64,000 nucleotides of DNA from contig NZ_JAIQDG010000045.1 in assembly GCF_020037125.1 (NCBI RefSeq), positions 26,275 to 90,274 of the forward strand, given 5' to 3'. Every line of letters starts with the position of its first letter. Position 1 is the first letter of the stretch. The translations under genes were made by a program, and so were the position numbers. Below the pieces are notes generated by a model. It did no database searches. It was not told the origin of the DNA and saw nothing but the letters and a program-made list of their open reading frames with translations. Positions 50,804 to 59,493 of the stretch are shown in pieces. This stretch comes from Myxococcus sp. RHSTA-1-4 (GTDB lineage: Bacteria; Myxococcota; Myxococcia; Myxococcales; Myxococcaceae).

Positions 50804-53800
50804 TTGTCACCACGAAATCATCTTCGAGCGTTACTCATTGGAGGGTTGTTCGTCGCGGGGGGAGCGCCTGCGCTGGCGCAGTCGTCCCGTGAGCCGGGTG
50901 CTACCGGCTTGAAGCCCCTGACGGCCCGGGAGTTCGAGCGGCTCCGCTCGGAGGGCCGCGAGGTCCGCCAGGTCCTGCCGAACCGCATCGCGCTGGAGCG
51001 CATGAACGAGGTCCGCCGTGCGAGGGGACAGCGGGCGCTGTCGATGTCCTCCGCCGCGGCGGTGGGCGAGGAGGTCGTCGGCCCGGGCATGCGCGCGCCG
51101 TCCGAGCTCGCCTCGTTCGCCGTGTTGCCGTCGCATGTCGACAACAGCGTCCTGGACTTCTTCCCGCCCATCCGCAGCCAGGGGTCGATTGGCTCCTGTG
51201 TCGCGTGGGCCACGACGTACTACCAGCTCAGCCACACCGTCGCGCTCCAGTATGGCTGGGACGCGAAGCACGGCACCGACAACACGCGGCTGTTCTCTCC
51301 GAAGTGGACCTACAACTTCATCAACAACGGCGTGGACGAGGGCAGCTACATCTTCAGCGCCTACAACCTGCTCGCGCGTCAGGGCGCGACGACGTGGGCC
51401 AGCCTTCCCTACGACTCCAACTACACGTCCTGGCCGGTTGACGCGGCGGTGTGGCGCGGCGCCCTCCCGTTCCGGACGAACCCGGTCCAGTACGTCACCC
51501 AGGTGAGCACTCCGGACGGCCTGCAGCGGGTCAAGGAGCTGCTGGCCAATGGCTACGTCCTCGTCTACGGGACGTACGTCAATTCGTGGCAGAGCATGTC
51601 CATCAAGAACGACCCGGCCACGCCGGATGATGACGCGTTCGCGGGCAAGTCCGTCACGTACTGGCAGAACGGCTACAACGGCTCCCATGCGATGACCATC
51701 GTCGGCTACGACGACACCCTCTGGGCCGACATCAACAAGAACAACGTGGTGGACCCCGGAGAGAAGGGCGCGCTGCGCATCGCCAACTCCTGGGGCACGG
51801 GCTGGAACGAAGGAGGCTTCACCTGGCTGGCCTACGACGCGCTGCGGGCGGTGTCGGCCGTCACCGGCGGCCCCAGCACGGGCCGCGTCCCGGTCTTCCA
51901 GGGCGACCTCGTCTACCACGTCACCGTGCGCCCCAACTACACACCGAAGCTCCTGGCGGAAGTGAAGGTCAACCACCTGCGCCGCAACCAGCTCTCGCTC
52001 AACCTGGGCCTCTCCGAGGTGGGGTTCGGCATGCCCGTGGCGACGTTCCAGGACGCGATGGCCTGGGGGGGCGAGGGAGGCGGGTTCCTGCTGGGAGAGG
52101 GCGAGCAGGACGCGGGAAGGCCCGGAGGGCAGGGGGATGGCTCGACGGGCGAGCAGGACGCGGGGCAGGGCGGAGGGCGTGATGCGGGGGTGGTGGACCC
52201 GACAGTCTGGAGCCCGACGACCATCGCGTACACCGGTGGGCCCAGGGCCTTCAATGGCTCCACGCAGACGGCCGTGGACGCCACGTTCGTGTTCGACTTC
52301 ACGGACCTGTTGCCCACCACGCTGGCGGAGAAGCGCTTCCTCCTGAGGATGACGGACTCCACCGTGGGAGACCCCGCCGTGCTGAAGTCGTTCCGCATCC
52401 TGGATGTCGCGAACGGGGACCAGGCCGTCGCCAGCCTGGATGCGCCGCTCAACGTCGATGCCACGACGGGGTACGCCCATGTCGACTACACCCTGGTGAA
52501 CCGTCCCCCCGTCATCACCAGCGCGACTCCGGCGGGCCGGGTCAAGCTGGGGCCGGCGGGCTCGGTGGCGCTGTCGGTCCTGGCGGAGGACGCCGATGGC
52601 CATCCGCTGACCTACGCGTGGAGCGTGGATGGCGTTCCCGTCAGGGACAATGCCTCTTCATTCACCTATGCGCCGGCGGTGGTGGGGACCCACTCGGTGC
52701 GGGTCGCCGTCTCGGACGGCGTTGGGGGCGTGTCCCTCCAGCACTGGAACGTGGCACTGAACGCGCGGCCGCTCGCCAACAGCCCGAGCGCCACGCTGGC
52801 CGAGGATTCCTCCAAGGCGTTCGCGCTCACGGCCTTCGACGCCGATGGGGACCTGCTGACGTGGACCCTGGTGGACCCGCCCGCGCACGGCACGCTCTCG
52901 GGCACGCTGCCGAGCCCCCTCTATCGGCCCGAGGCGAACTACACCGGGCCTGACAGCTTCACGTTCCAGGCGAATGACGGCATGGAGGACTCTCCGCTGG
53001 CCGTCGCCACGGTGACAGTGACTCCGGTGAACGATGCACCGACGGTGCGCATCACCTCCCCGGCCCATGGCGCGGCCTTCGCGGCCCCCGCGACGGTGAA
53101 CTTCGAGGTGGCGGCCTCAGACGTGGAAGGCCCCGTCGCTCGCGTCGAGCTGTACCAGGGCTCCACGAAGCTGGGCGAGGACAGCGAGGCTCCCTTCACC
53201 TTCCAGCTCGACGGGCTGGTGGCCGCGACCTACGTCATCTCCGCGAAGGCGTACGACGCCAGCGGCGCGGTCACCACGTCCTCGTCCATCTACGTCTATG
53301 TCCAGTCGCCCACGGTGAGCGTCTCGGCCTCGGACGCGACGGGCTCCGAGCCGGGGACGGATACCGGCCGCTTCACCATCTCCCGTTCGGGCGGTGTCTC
53401 CGGCCAGGTGCTGACGGTGCGCTATGACGTCGCGGGAACGGCCACCTCCGGCGCCGACTTCACCGCCCTCTCGGGCTCGGTGACGATGGCGGCCGGAGTG
53501 AACTCCGTGAGCGTCGACGTGCGGCCCGTGGATGACGCGGCCGTGGAGGGCAAGGAGACGGTGGTGCTGACCGTCGCCGCGGACCCGACCTACAAGCTGG
53601 GGAGCACGGTGAGCGGGACGGTGACGCTGCTGGACAATGAGCTGCCGGTGGTGACCGTGACCGCGCCGGACTCCCTGGGCTCCGAGCCTGGCACCGACAC
53701 GGCGCGGTTCTCGGTGGCCCGTACCGGACCGACCACCTCGGCGCTCACGGTCCGGTACGCCCTCTCCGGCACGGCGGCGGAGACGGACTACGCCGCCCTG

Positions 53801-54634
53801 CCGGGTACGGTGACGATTCCGGCCGGCGCGGCCTCGGCGAACGTGGTGCTCACGGCATCGGATGACACCCTCGTCGAGGGCAAGGAGACCGTCATCCTGA
53901 CGTTGCTGGAGGACTCGGCGTATCAGGTGCACACCAGCGCCTCGGCGACCGTCTCGCTGCTGGATGATGAGCTGCCCGTCGTCACCGTGACGGCGAGTGA
54001 CTCGCAGGCCGCCGAGCCCTCGGACCCGGGGGCGTTCACGGTGACCCGCACCGGACCGACGCAGGCACCGCTCACGGTGCTGCTGACGGTGAGCGGGAGC
54101 GCGTCCGGCACGAGCGACTACCAGGCCCTCGCGACCTCGGTGGTCATCCCGGAAGGCGCGGCCTCGGCGGTGCTGGCGGTGCTGCCCACGGATGACGCGC
54201 TCGTGGAGGGCAAGGAGGGCGTCACCGTCACGCTGGCGGCGAATGCCGCGTACCAGCTCGCCACGAGCACCGCGGCGACGGTGTACCTCTACGACGACGA
54301 GAAGCCGGAGCTGCGCATCACCGCGACGGACGCCGCCGCGGGCGAGGCAGGCGCGAATGGCGGCCTGTTCTCGGTGACCGCCATTCCGGCGCCCCAATCG
54401 GACCTCTCCATTGCCTTCACGGTGACGGGGACCGCGGTCCAGGGCACGGACTATGCGGCGCTCACCTCGCCGCTGACCCTGCCGGCCGGGGCCACGTCGG
54501 TGGGGCTGCCGGTCTCGCCCATCGACGATGCGGCGAAGGAGGGGAGTGAGACGGTCGTGGTGACGCTCACGGCGGCCGCTGGCTACACCCTCGGTACGTC
54601 GAGCGCGACCGTATCGGTCGCGGACAACGACTGA
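50804..54634 (+). CDS. Secreted papain-like (C1) protease with Calx-beta repeats
   Basis: A 1276-residue protein starting at TTG 50804 with GGAG seven bases upstream. A signal peptide (ALLIGGLFVAGGAPALAQ) precedes a propeptide-like segment. The C1 peptidase domain spans about 105-385, with Cys132 in SQGSIGSCVAWATTYY, His295 in NGSHAMTIVGYDD and Asn328 in IANSWGTGWNEGG. An acidic, Gly-rich linker follows at about 425-465. Then come cadherin/Ig-like domains and, from about 836 on, four Calx-beta domains (SVSASDATGSEPGTDTGRF type), probably calcium-binding. It is a large extracellular or surface protease, likely for predation. Confidence 0.9.
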   Translation: MSPRNHLRALLIGGLFVAGGAPALAQSSREPGATGLKPLTAREFERLRSEGREVRQVLPNRIALERMNEVRRARGQRALSMSSAAAVGEEVVGPGMRAPSELASFAVLPSHVDNSVLDFFPPIRSQGSIGSCVAWATTYYQLSHTVALQYGWDAKHGTDNTRLFSPKWTYNFINNGVDEGSYIFSAYNLLARQGATTWASLPYDSNYTSWPVDAAVWRGALPFRTNPVQYVTQVSTPDGLQRVKELLANGYVLVYGTYVNSWQSMSIKNDPATPDDDAFAGKSVTYWQNGYNGSHAMTIVGYDDTLWADINKNNVVDPGEKGALRIANSWGTGWNEGGFTWLAYDALRAVSAVTGGPSTGRVPVFQGDLVYHVTVRPNYTPKLLAEVKVNHLRRNQLSLNLGLSEVGFGMPVATFQDAMAWGGEGGGFLLGEGEQDAGRPGGQGDGSTGEQDAGQGGGRDAGVVDPTVWSPTTIAYTGGPRAFNGSTQTAVDATFVFDFTDLLPTTLAEKRFLLRMTDSTVGDPAVLKSFRILDVANGDQAVASLDAPLNVDATTGYAHVDYTLVNRPPVITSATPAGRVKLGPAGSVALSVLAEDADGHPLTYAWSVDGVPVRDNASSFTYAPAVVGTHSVRVAVSDGVGGVSLQHWNVALNARPLANSPSATLAEDSSKAFALTAFDADGDLLTWTLVDPPAHGTLSGTLPSPLYRPEANYTGPDSFTFQANDGMEDSPLAVATVTVTPVNDAPTVRITSPAHGAAFAAPATVNFEVAASDVEGPVARVELYQGSTKLGEDSEAPFTFQLDGLVAATYVISAKAYDASGAVTTSSSIYVYVQSPTVSVSASDATGSEPGTDTGRFTISRSGGVSGQVLTVRYDVAGTATSGADFTALSGSVTMAAGVNSVSVDVRPVDDAAVEGKETVVLTVAADPTYKLGSTVSGTVTLLDNELPVVTVTAPDSLGSEPGTDTARFSVARTGPTTSALTVRYALSGTAAETDYAALPGTVTIPAGAASANVVLTASDDTLVEGKETVILTLLEDSAYQVHTSASATVSLLDDELPVVTVTASDSQAAEPSDPGAFTVTRTGPTQAPLTVLLTVSGSASGTSDYQALATSVVIPEGAASAVLAVLPTDDALVEGKEGVTVTLAANAAYQLATSTAATVYLYDDEKPELRITATDAAAGEAGANGGLFSVTAIPAPQSDLSIAFTVTGTAVQGTDYAALTSPLTLPAGATSVGLPVSPIDDAAKEGSETVVVTLTAAAGYTLGTSSATVSVADND

Positions 54635-54846
54635 CGGACGGGGGCGGATGCTCCTGCCTCGGAGCTGAAGTGCCGGGGCAGGAGCGACGGGGGGCCGTGG
54701 TGATGGGCGTTGAAGGAGGGATTCTTCTTCGACAACGGCTTGTCGCGCGGGGACACCAGCTTGGAGGTCTTGCTCTTCGAAGTCCCCGCCTCGGTGTGGT
54801 GCGTCGTCTTCGTGCTGTGCGTGCTGCCCGTCTTGGAGACCTTCAT
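54583..54846 (-). CDS. Small Lys/Ser/Thr-rich basic protein
   Basis: An 87-residue frame (MKVSKTGSTHSTKTTHHTEA, then KSKTSKLVSPRDKPLSKKNP). Nearly all third positions are G or C and Lys is coded by AAG, so it looks coding rather than random. It is highly basic and probably disordered, perhaps a nucleic-acid binder. It sits 22 bases after the stop of the propeller-like lipoprotein gene on the same strand and overlaps the convergent protease stop by about 50 bases. No ribosome binding site is clear, so confidence is moderate. Confidence 0.45.
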   Translation of the reverse strand: MKVSKTGSTHSTKTTHHTEAGTSKSKTSKLVSPRDKPLSKKNPSFNAHHHGPPSLLPRHFSSEAGASAPVRQSLSATDTVALDVPRV

Positions 54847-54868
54847 GCACACGCGCACGGGTCCGCAG

Positions 54869-56758
54869 TCATCGCGCGGGCTTGCGGCGCAGCACCGTCC
54901 CCTGGTTCCCCACCACCCAGGGGTCCCCCGGGCCGAAACCGGTGACGTCGGAGAGGCTGATTGAATCCGTTCCCGACTCCTTGAGCGTCCAGACGGTGCC
55001 GTTCCAGTGGAGCACCTTGCCGTCTTCTGTCGCCGCGTACGCCTCCTGGGGGGAGGCGGCCCACACCCCGTTCACCTGCAAGCCCTCCGCACCCGGCACG
55101 CTGCGCCACTGAGTCCCGTCGTAGTGGAGGAAGACGCCGACGCCGACCGCCCACACGTCGTTGGCGGCGCTGCCCGAGATGTCCAGGAGATGAGCGGATG
55201 TCCCACTGGGAACGGCCTTCCACGCCGAGCCGTCGAAATGCAGGAGCGTGCCCAGGTCTCCGGCGGTCCAGACATCGTTCGAGGCGGAGCCCCAGATTCC
55301 GTTGAGGTTCCGCTCCGTTCCGCTGCCCTGAAGCCTCCAGCGCTCTCCGCGGTAGCGAAGGAGCGTGCCGGAATTACCCACGGCCCAGATGTCGTCGGGA
55401 GCAGCGCCCCAGAGGGCGCGCAGCGGGGGGACGACGAACTCCATGGTGACCGCTTCGATGCCCAGTCCTCGAAACCGCAGCAACTGGCCGGTTCCGGTTC
55501 CGAACCAGACGTCCTCCGCGGAGAAACCGAAGACCGCGGTGGGATGGGACTCATCGAGGTCCGGGGGCAGGTGCACGCGGGTCCATTGCTGTCCGTCGAA
55601 GCGTCGCACGACACCGAAAAAGGAATCGACCGTCCACACGTTCAGCGGGCTCGTGCCCCAGATGTCGGAGATGTATCCGGGGACATCTTCGGACCGCATT
55701 TCCCAGACGGCTCCATCGAAGTGACGGATGACGCCGTGCTGTCCGAACAGCCAGACATCGTCTGGCGCGGTCCCCGTGAGGGCCAGGGGCAGGCTCAGGT
55801 CGGAGGCCGGATACTTCTCCTGCCAGGAGCTCCCGTTCCAGACGAGGCTGGTGGGAAAGCCCACGCCGCCGGCGGAGACGAAGACGCTGCGGTTGTTCGC
55901 TGCCCATACGGCGAGGAGGTGATGGGGAGTGTTGCTGTCAACGGGCTGCCAGGTCCCTCCAGTCCAGCGAAAGTGAGCTCCGCTATTTCCGACGACCCAG
56001 AGGTCGCTCCCCGGCACGCCGGAGATACCGTTCAGGTCCGAGGTCGTGAACGAATGGGGCTCGAAGGTGGGCTCCACCCAGTGCAGGGCAGTGCCCCCTT
56101 CGCCGACCATCCAGTGGTCGTCGCTTCCGGCGCTCCACACGCTCTTGAGCGACGCCTGCGTGCCGGCGTCCACCGAGGACCAGCTGGCGCCGTTCCAGGA
56201 GAGCACGGTGCCCTGCTCACCGACGGCCACGACGTCGTCGGGACCCGAGCCGCTCACGGCATTCAGGCGGAGCTGGGTGGGCGAATCCACCTTCGCCCAG
56301 GCCCCGCTGGCCTCGGTCCGGCGAAGGATGGTCCCTTCGTCTCCCACCACCCAGCGGGTGCCCGCATCGTCCATCCACATGCCGCGCAGGGTCGCGCGGG
56401 TGGGGGTGTCCTCGCGGCTCCACGTCTGGCCGTCGTAGCGGAGGACGGTCCCTCCGTTGCCGGCCGCATATACCTCGGTTCGGCTCGCGGCGATTCCCGC
56501 CCTGAGAATCTGTCCCTGCGGAACGGGCTGCTCGAAGCACCATCCATCCACCGAGCAGAGCCCCCTCGGTGGAGCGGCCTGGCTCTGGGGGGGAGGACTC
56601 GGATGGCCGGAAACGCAGAGCCCCGCTACGCAGGTATAGCCATCGAGGCACCGCTGGGCGGAGTCGCACGACTTTCCGTCCATCGGCGGCTGGGGCACGG
56701 TGCACGAAAGCGCCGCCAGGAGAATCACCAGCCAGGGGAGGTCGTCACGTTCTTTCAT
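54869..56758 (-). CDS. Propeller-like repeat lipoprotein
   Basis: A 629-residue protein starting at ATG 56758 (MKERDDLPWLVILLAALSCTV), with a lipobox ending in LSCTV. A small Cys-rich module follows (CDSAQRCLDGYTCVAGLC). The rest is about twelve repeats around 45 residues long, each with a GSxxDVWAVGxxGTLLxxDG-type core, such as SGSGPDDVVAVGEQGTVLSW and SGSAANDVWAVGVGVFLHYD. This is a beta-propeller-like array common in myxobacterial surface lipoproteins. No enzymatic motif is visible. ATG 56758 is preferred over a TTG at 56773. Confidence 0.85.
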   Translation of the reverse strand: MKERDDLPWLVILLAALSCTVPQPPMDGKSCDSAQRCLDGYTCVAGLCVSGHPSPPPQSQAAPPRGLCSVDGWCFEQPVPQGQILRAGIAASRTEVYAAGNGGTVLRYDGQTWSREDTPTRATLRGMWMDDAGTRWVVGDEGTILRRTEASGAWAKVDSPTQLRLNAVSGSGPDDVVAVGEQGTVLSWNGASWSSVDAGTQASLKSVWSAGSDDHWMVGEGGTALHWVEPTFEPHSFTTSDLNGISGVPGSDLWVVGNSGAHFRWTGGTWQPVDSNTPHHLLAVWAANNRSVFVSAGGVGFPTSLVWNGSSWQEKYPASDLSLPLALTGTAPDDVWLFGQHGVIRHFDGAVWEMRSEDVPGYISDIWGTSPLNVWTVDSFFGVVRRFDGQQWTRVHLPPDLDESHPTAVFGFSAEDVWFGTGTGQLLRFRGLGIEAVTMEFVVPPLRALWGAAPDDIWAVGNSGTLLRYRGERWRLQGSGTERNLNGIWGSASNDVWTAGDLGTLLHFDGSAWKAVPSGTSAHLLDISGSAANDVWAVGVGVFLHYDGTQWRSVPGAEGLQVNGVWAASPQEAYAATEDGKVLHWNGTVWTLKESGTDSISLSDVTGFGPGDPWVVGNQGTVLRRKPAR

Positions 56759-56925
56759 GGAGGGGCGATCCAATCGCCTGCGGCCGCGAAGTAAAGGAGC
56801 TGGGGGGCCCCGTGGCGAGATGGTTTCCCGCTGCCTGCTTTCTCCCCGCTGGAAGCAGCCGTGCTCGGCCTCTCGGTGGGCCAGCTCTCAGGGCGGACGG
56901 CGCTGCATGAGGTTAGACTCCGCCA

Positions 56926-59373
56926 ATGAGCTCCACCCCATCCAGCCGGTCGTCCGTCGTCGTGGCGGAGCTGGGGCCTACGAACACGGGGAAGACCCAC
57001 CGCGCCATCGAGCGCATGCTCGAGCACGACACGGGCATGATGGGTCTGCCACTCCGCCTGCTCGCTCGCGAAGTCTACGACCGGGTGACCGCCCGGGTGG
57101 GCGAAGGGCGGGTCGCGCTGATGACAGGCGAGGAGAAGCGCCTGCCTCCACGCCCCGACTATTGGATCTGCACCGTCGAGGCGATGCCGACCGATAGGCC
57201 GGTGGACTTCCTCGCCGTGGATGAAATCCAGCTCGCCGCCCACCGCGAGCGCGGGCACGTCTTCACCGACCGGCTGCTCCATGCGCGTGGGCTGAAGGAG
57301 ACCTGGTTCCTCGGCGCGGACACGATGCGGCCGATGGTCCAGGCGCTCATCCCCCAGGTCTCGCTGAAGCGCGCCACCCGCCTGTCCCAGCTTCGCTATT
57401 CCGGGCATCGCTCCCTGAAGAGCCTTCCTCCGCGCTCGGCCGTGGTCGCGTTCTCCGCGGACCGCGTGTACGAGCTCGCCGAGGCGCTGCGCCGCCTCCG
57501 GGGCGGGGTTGCCGTGGTGCTGGGCGCGCTCTCCCCGAGGACGCGGAATGCCCAGGTGGCGATGTACCAGTCAGGGGAGGTCCAGTACCTCGTGGCCACC
57601 GATGCCATTGGCATGGGACTGAACCTCGACCTCAACCACGTGGCCTTCGCGGCGCTCAACAAGTTCGACGGCGCCGAGCAGCGGGACCTCTTTCCGGACG
57701 AGCTGGCCCAGATTGCGGGCCGCGCGGGGCGCCACCTGAATGACGGGAGCTTCGGGACCCTGAACACGCTGGGTGAGCTGCACCCGCGCGTGGTCTCGGC
57801 CATCGAGTCACATCGTTTCCCATCGGTGCGCAGTCTCATCTGGCGCAATACCGCGCTCGATTTCTCGAGCCCGGAGGCCCTGCTGGACTCGTTGTCGCGA
57901 GCCCCGCACCACAGCGCCTTCATCCGGGTGGAGCGCGCGGACGACTTCGATGCGCTCAAGGAGCTCTCGCACCATCCAGCCATTCGCGAGGTCACCACCG
58001 ACCGGGCCATGGTCGAGCTGCTGTGGCAGGTCTGCCAGATTCCGGATTTTCGCAAGGGGCTCTTCGGCCAGCACGTGGCGCTGTTGCGAGAGACCTTCCT
58101 CCAGCTCTCCGAGGGGGACGGGAAGCTGGAGCAGGCCTGGCTGGCGAAGCAGGTGTCTCCGCTCGATGACGTCTCCGGGGACATCCACACCCTGATGGAC
58201 CGGCTGGCCGCCATCCGCATCTGGACGTACATCAGCCACCGTTCGAGCTGGCTGCACGACGCCGAGCACTGGCAGGAGCGCACCCGCCGCATCGAGGACG
58301 CGCTGGGCGACGCCCTGCATGAACGGCTCGTGGAGCGCTTCGTGCAACGGGCCGCGAGGAGGAGCGCACGCCGCTTCGTGAGGGCCGCCGCACACGCTCC
58401 GCCGAGGCCGGACAGCCCCTTCGCCAGGTTGGGGCTCCTGCTGGGGGAGCTGCCGGACGCGGACGGCGGCGCGATGACCGAGGAGCAGTTCGTCCAGCGG
58501 GTGGTCGACGCGACGCATGAAGCCTTCGAGGTGGATGCGTCAGGCGGCATCTCGTTCGAAGGGCAGCCGCTGGCCCGTCTGGTTCGCGGGAAGGACCGGC
58601 GCTCGCCGCAGCTGGCGCTGGCGGAGCCGGAGGTCTGGACCGGAGGCGCGCGGCAGCGGCTCGAGCGCCGGTTGCTGGCGCTGGCGCGGGACCTCGTCAC
58701 CGAGGCCATGGGGGGCTTTCCAGCCGAGGCGCTCACCGGAGCGGGGCGCTCCGCGGCGATGCGTGGCCTCGCCTACCGCCTGGCCGAGGGGCTGGGCGTG
58801 ATTTCCCAGGGTGAGGCGCGCGAGCAGTGGGGGCTCCTGGACGATGAGTCACGGGAGCGCTTGAGGGCGCTGGGCGTCCGCGAGGGACGGCGCTTCCTCT
58901 ACGTCGCCGAGGCGCTCGCACCGCATGCGCTCGAGCGCCGCTACATGCTGACGGCGCTGTTCCAGCAGGGGCCATCGCCCAAGGGCATTCCGCGAGAGCC
59001 CACGCTCGATGTCGCGGAGCTTGGTGGCCGGAGTGCGCGAGCCTTCGGATATGAAGTGCTCGGCCCCGTGGCGTTGCGAATCGATATCGTCGAGCGGCTC
59101 AGCGAGGCGCTTCGCCACCCGCACGGTGCCCGGCAGGTGCACACGCTCATGCAGGAGCTGCGCCTGGAGGGCGGTGTCCGCGCCCGGGTGCTGCGGGAGC
59201 TCGGAGGACAGGCCGGGGACGCTTCTTCGAAGAAGCGGCGGCGGCGGCGGAGAGGGAAGAGTGGCGCCCATGGGCAACCGGCTCAGGCTGGCGCGCACCA
59301 GACGCCTCGCAGGAGCGGGGCCGGGGAGGGGGAGGGTCGAAGCCCGATGGGCGGAGCCGGACGGCGCCTCTGA
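56926..59373 (+). CDS. SUV3-like ATP-dependent RNA helicase
   Basis: An 815-residue superfamily 2 helicase. Motif I is ELGPTNTGKTHRAIERML, motif II is VDFLAVDEIQLAAHRERG (DEIQ, the SUV3 form of DExH), and motif VI is ELAQIAGRAGRHLND. This is the plan of SUV3 helicases, which unwind RNA with degrading exonucleases. The C-terminal half (about 350-740) is helical and differs from the mitochondrial form; the end is Arg/Lys-rich (KKRRRRRRGKSG). GAGG lies about 12 bases before ATG 56926. Confidence 0.9.
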   Translation: MSSTPSSRSSVVVAELGPTNTGKTHRAIERMLEHDTGMMGLPLRLLAREVYDRVTARVGEGRVALMTGEEKRLPPRPDYWICTVEAMPTDRPVDFLAVDEIQLAAHRERGHVFTDRLLHARGLKETWFLGADTMRPMVQALIPQVSLKRATRLSQLRYSGHRSLKSLPPRSAVVAFSADRVYELAEALRRLRGGVAVVLGALSPRTRNAQVAMYQSGEVQYLVATDAIGMGLNLDLNHVAFAALNKFDGAEQRDLFPDELAQIAGRAGRHLNDGSFGTLNTLGELHPRVVSAIESHRFPSVRSLIWRNTALDFSSPEALLDSLSRAPHHSAFIRVERADDFDALKELSHHPAIREVTTDRAMVELLWQVCQIPDFRKGLFGQHVALLRETFLQLSEGDGKLEQAWLAKQVSPLDDVSGDIHTLMDRLAAIRIWTYISHRSSWLHDAEHWQERTRRIEDALGDALHERLVERFVQRAARRSARRFVRAAAHAPPRPDSPFARLGLLLGELPDADGGAMTEEQFVQRVVDATHEAFEVDASGGISFEGQPLARLVRGKDRRSPQLALAEPEVWTGGARQRLERRLLALARDLVTEAMGGFPAEALTGAGRSAAMRGLAYRLAEGLGVISQGEAREQWGLLDDESRERLRALGVREGRRFLYVAEALAPHALERRYMLTALFQQGPSPKGIPREPTLDVAELGGRSARAFGYEVLGPVALRIDIVERLSEALRHPHGARQVHTLMQELRLEGGVRARVLRELGGQAGDASSKKRRRRRRGKSGAHGQPAQAGAHQTPRRSGAGEGEGRSPMGGAGRRL

Positions 59374-59493
59374 GGGACTCCGGGCCTCGTCCGGCACCTC
59401 CCGCTGGAAGGGCAGGCAGGCAGCCGTGAGGGGCGGGGGGCCTGGCACGCACCGCCGAGGCAACAGCGGCCCGCCCTGTTACCTTCTGGCGCC

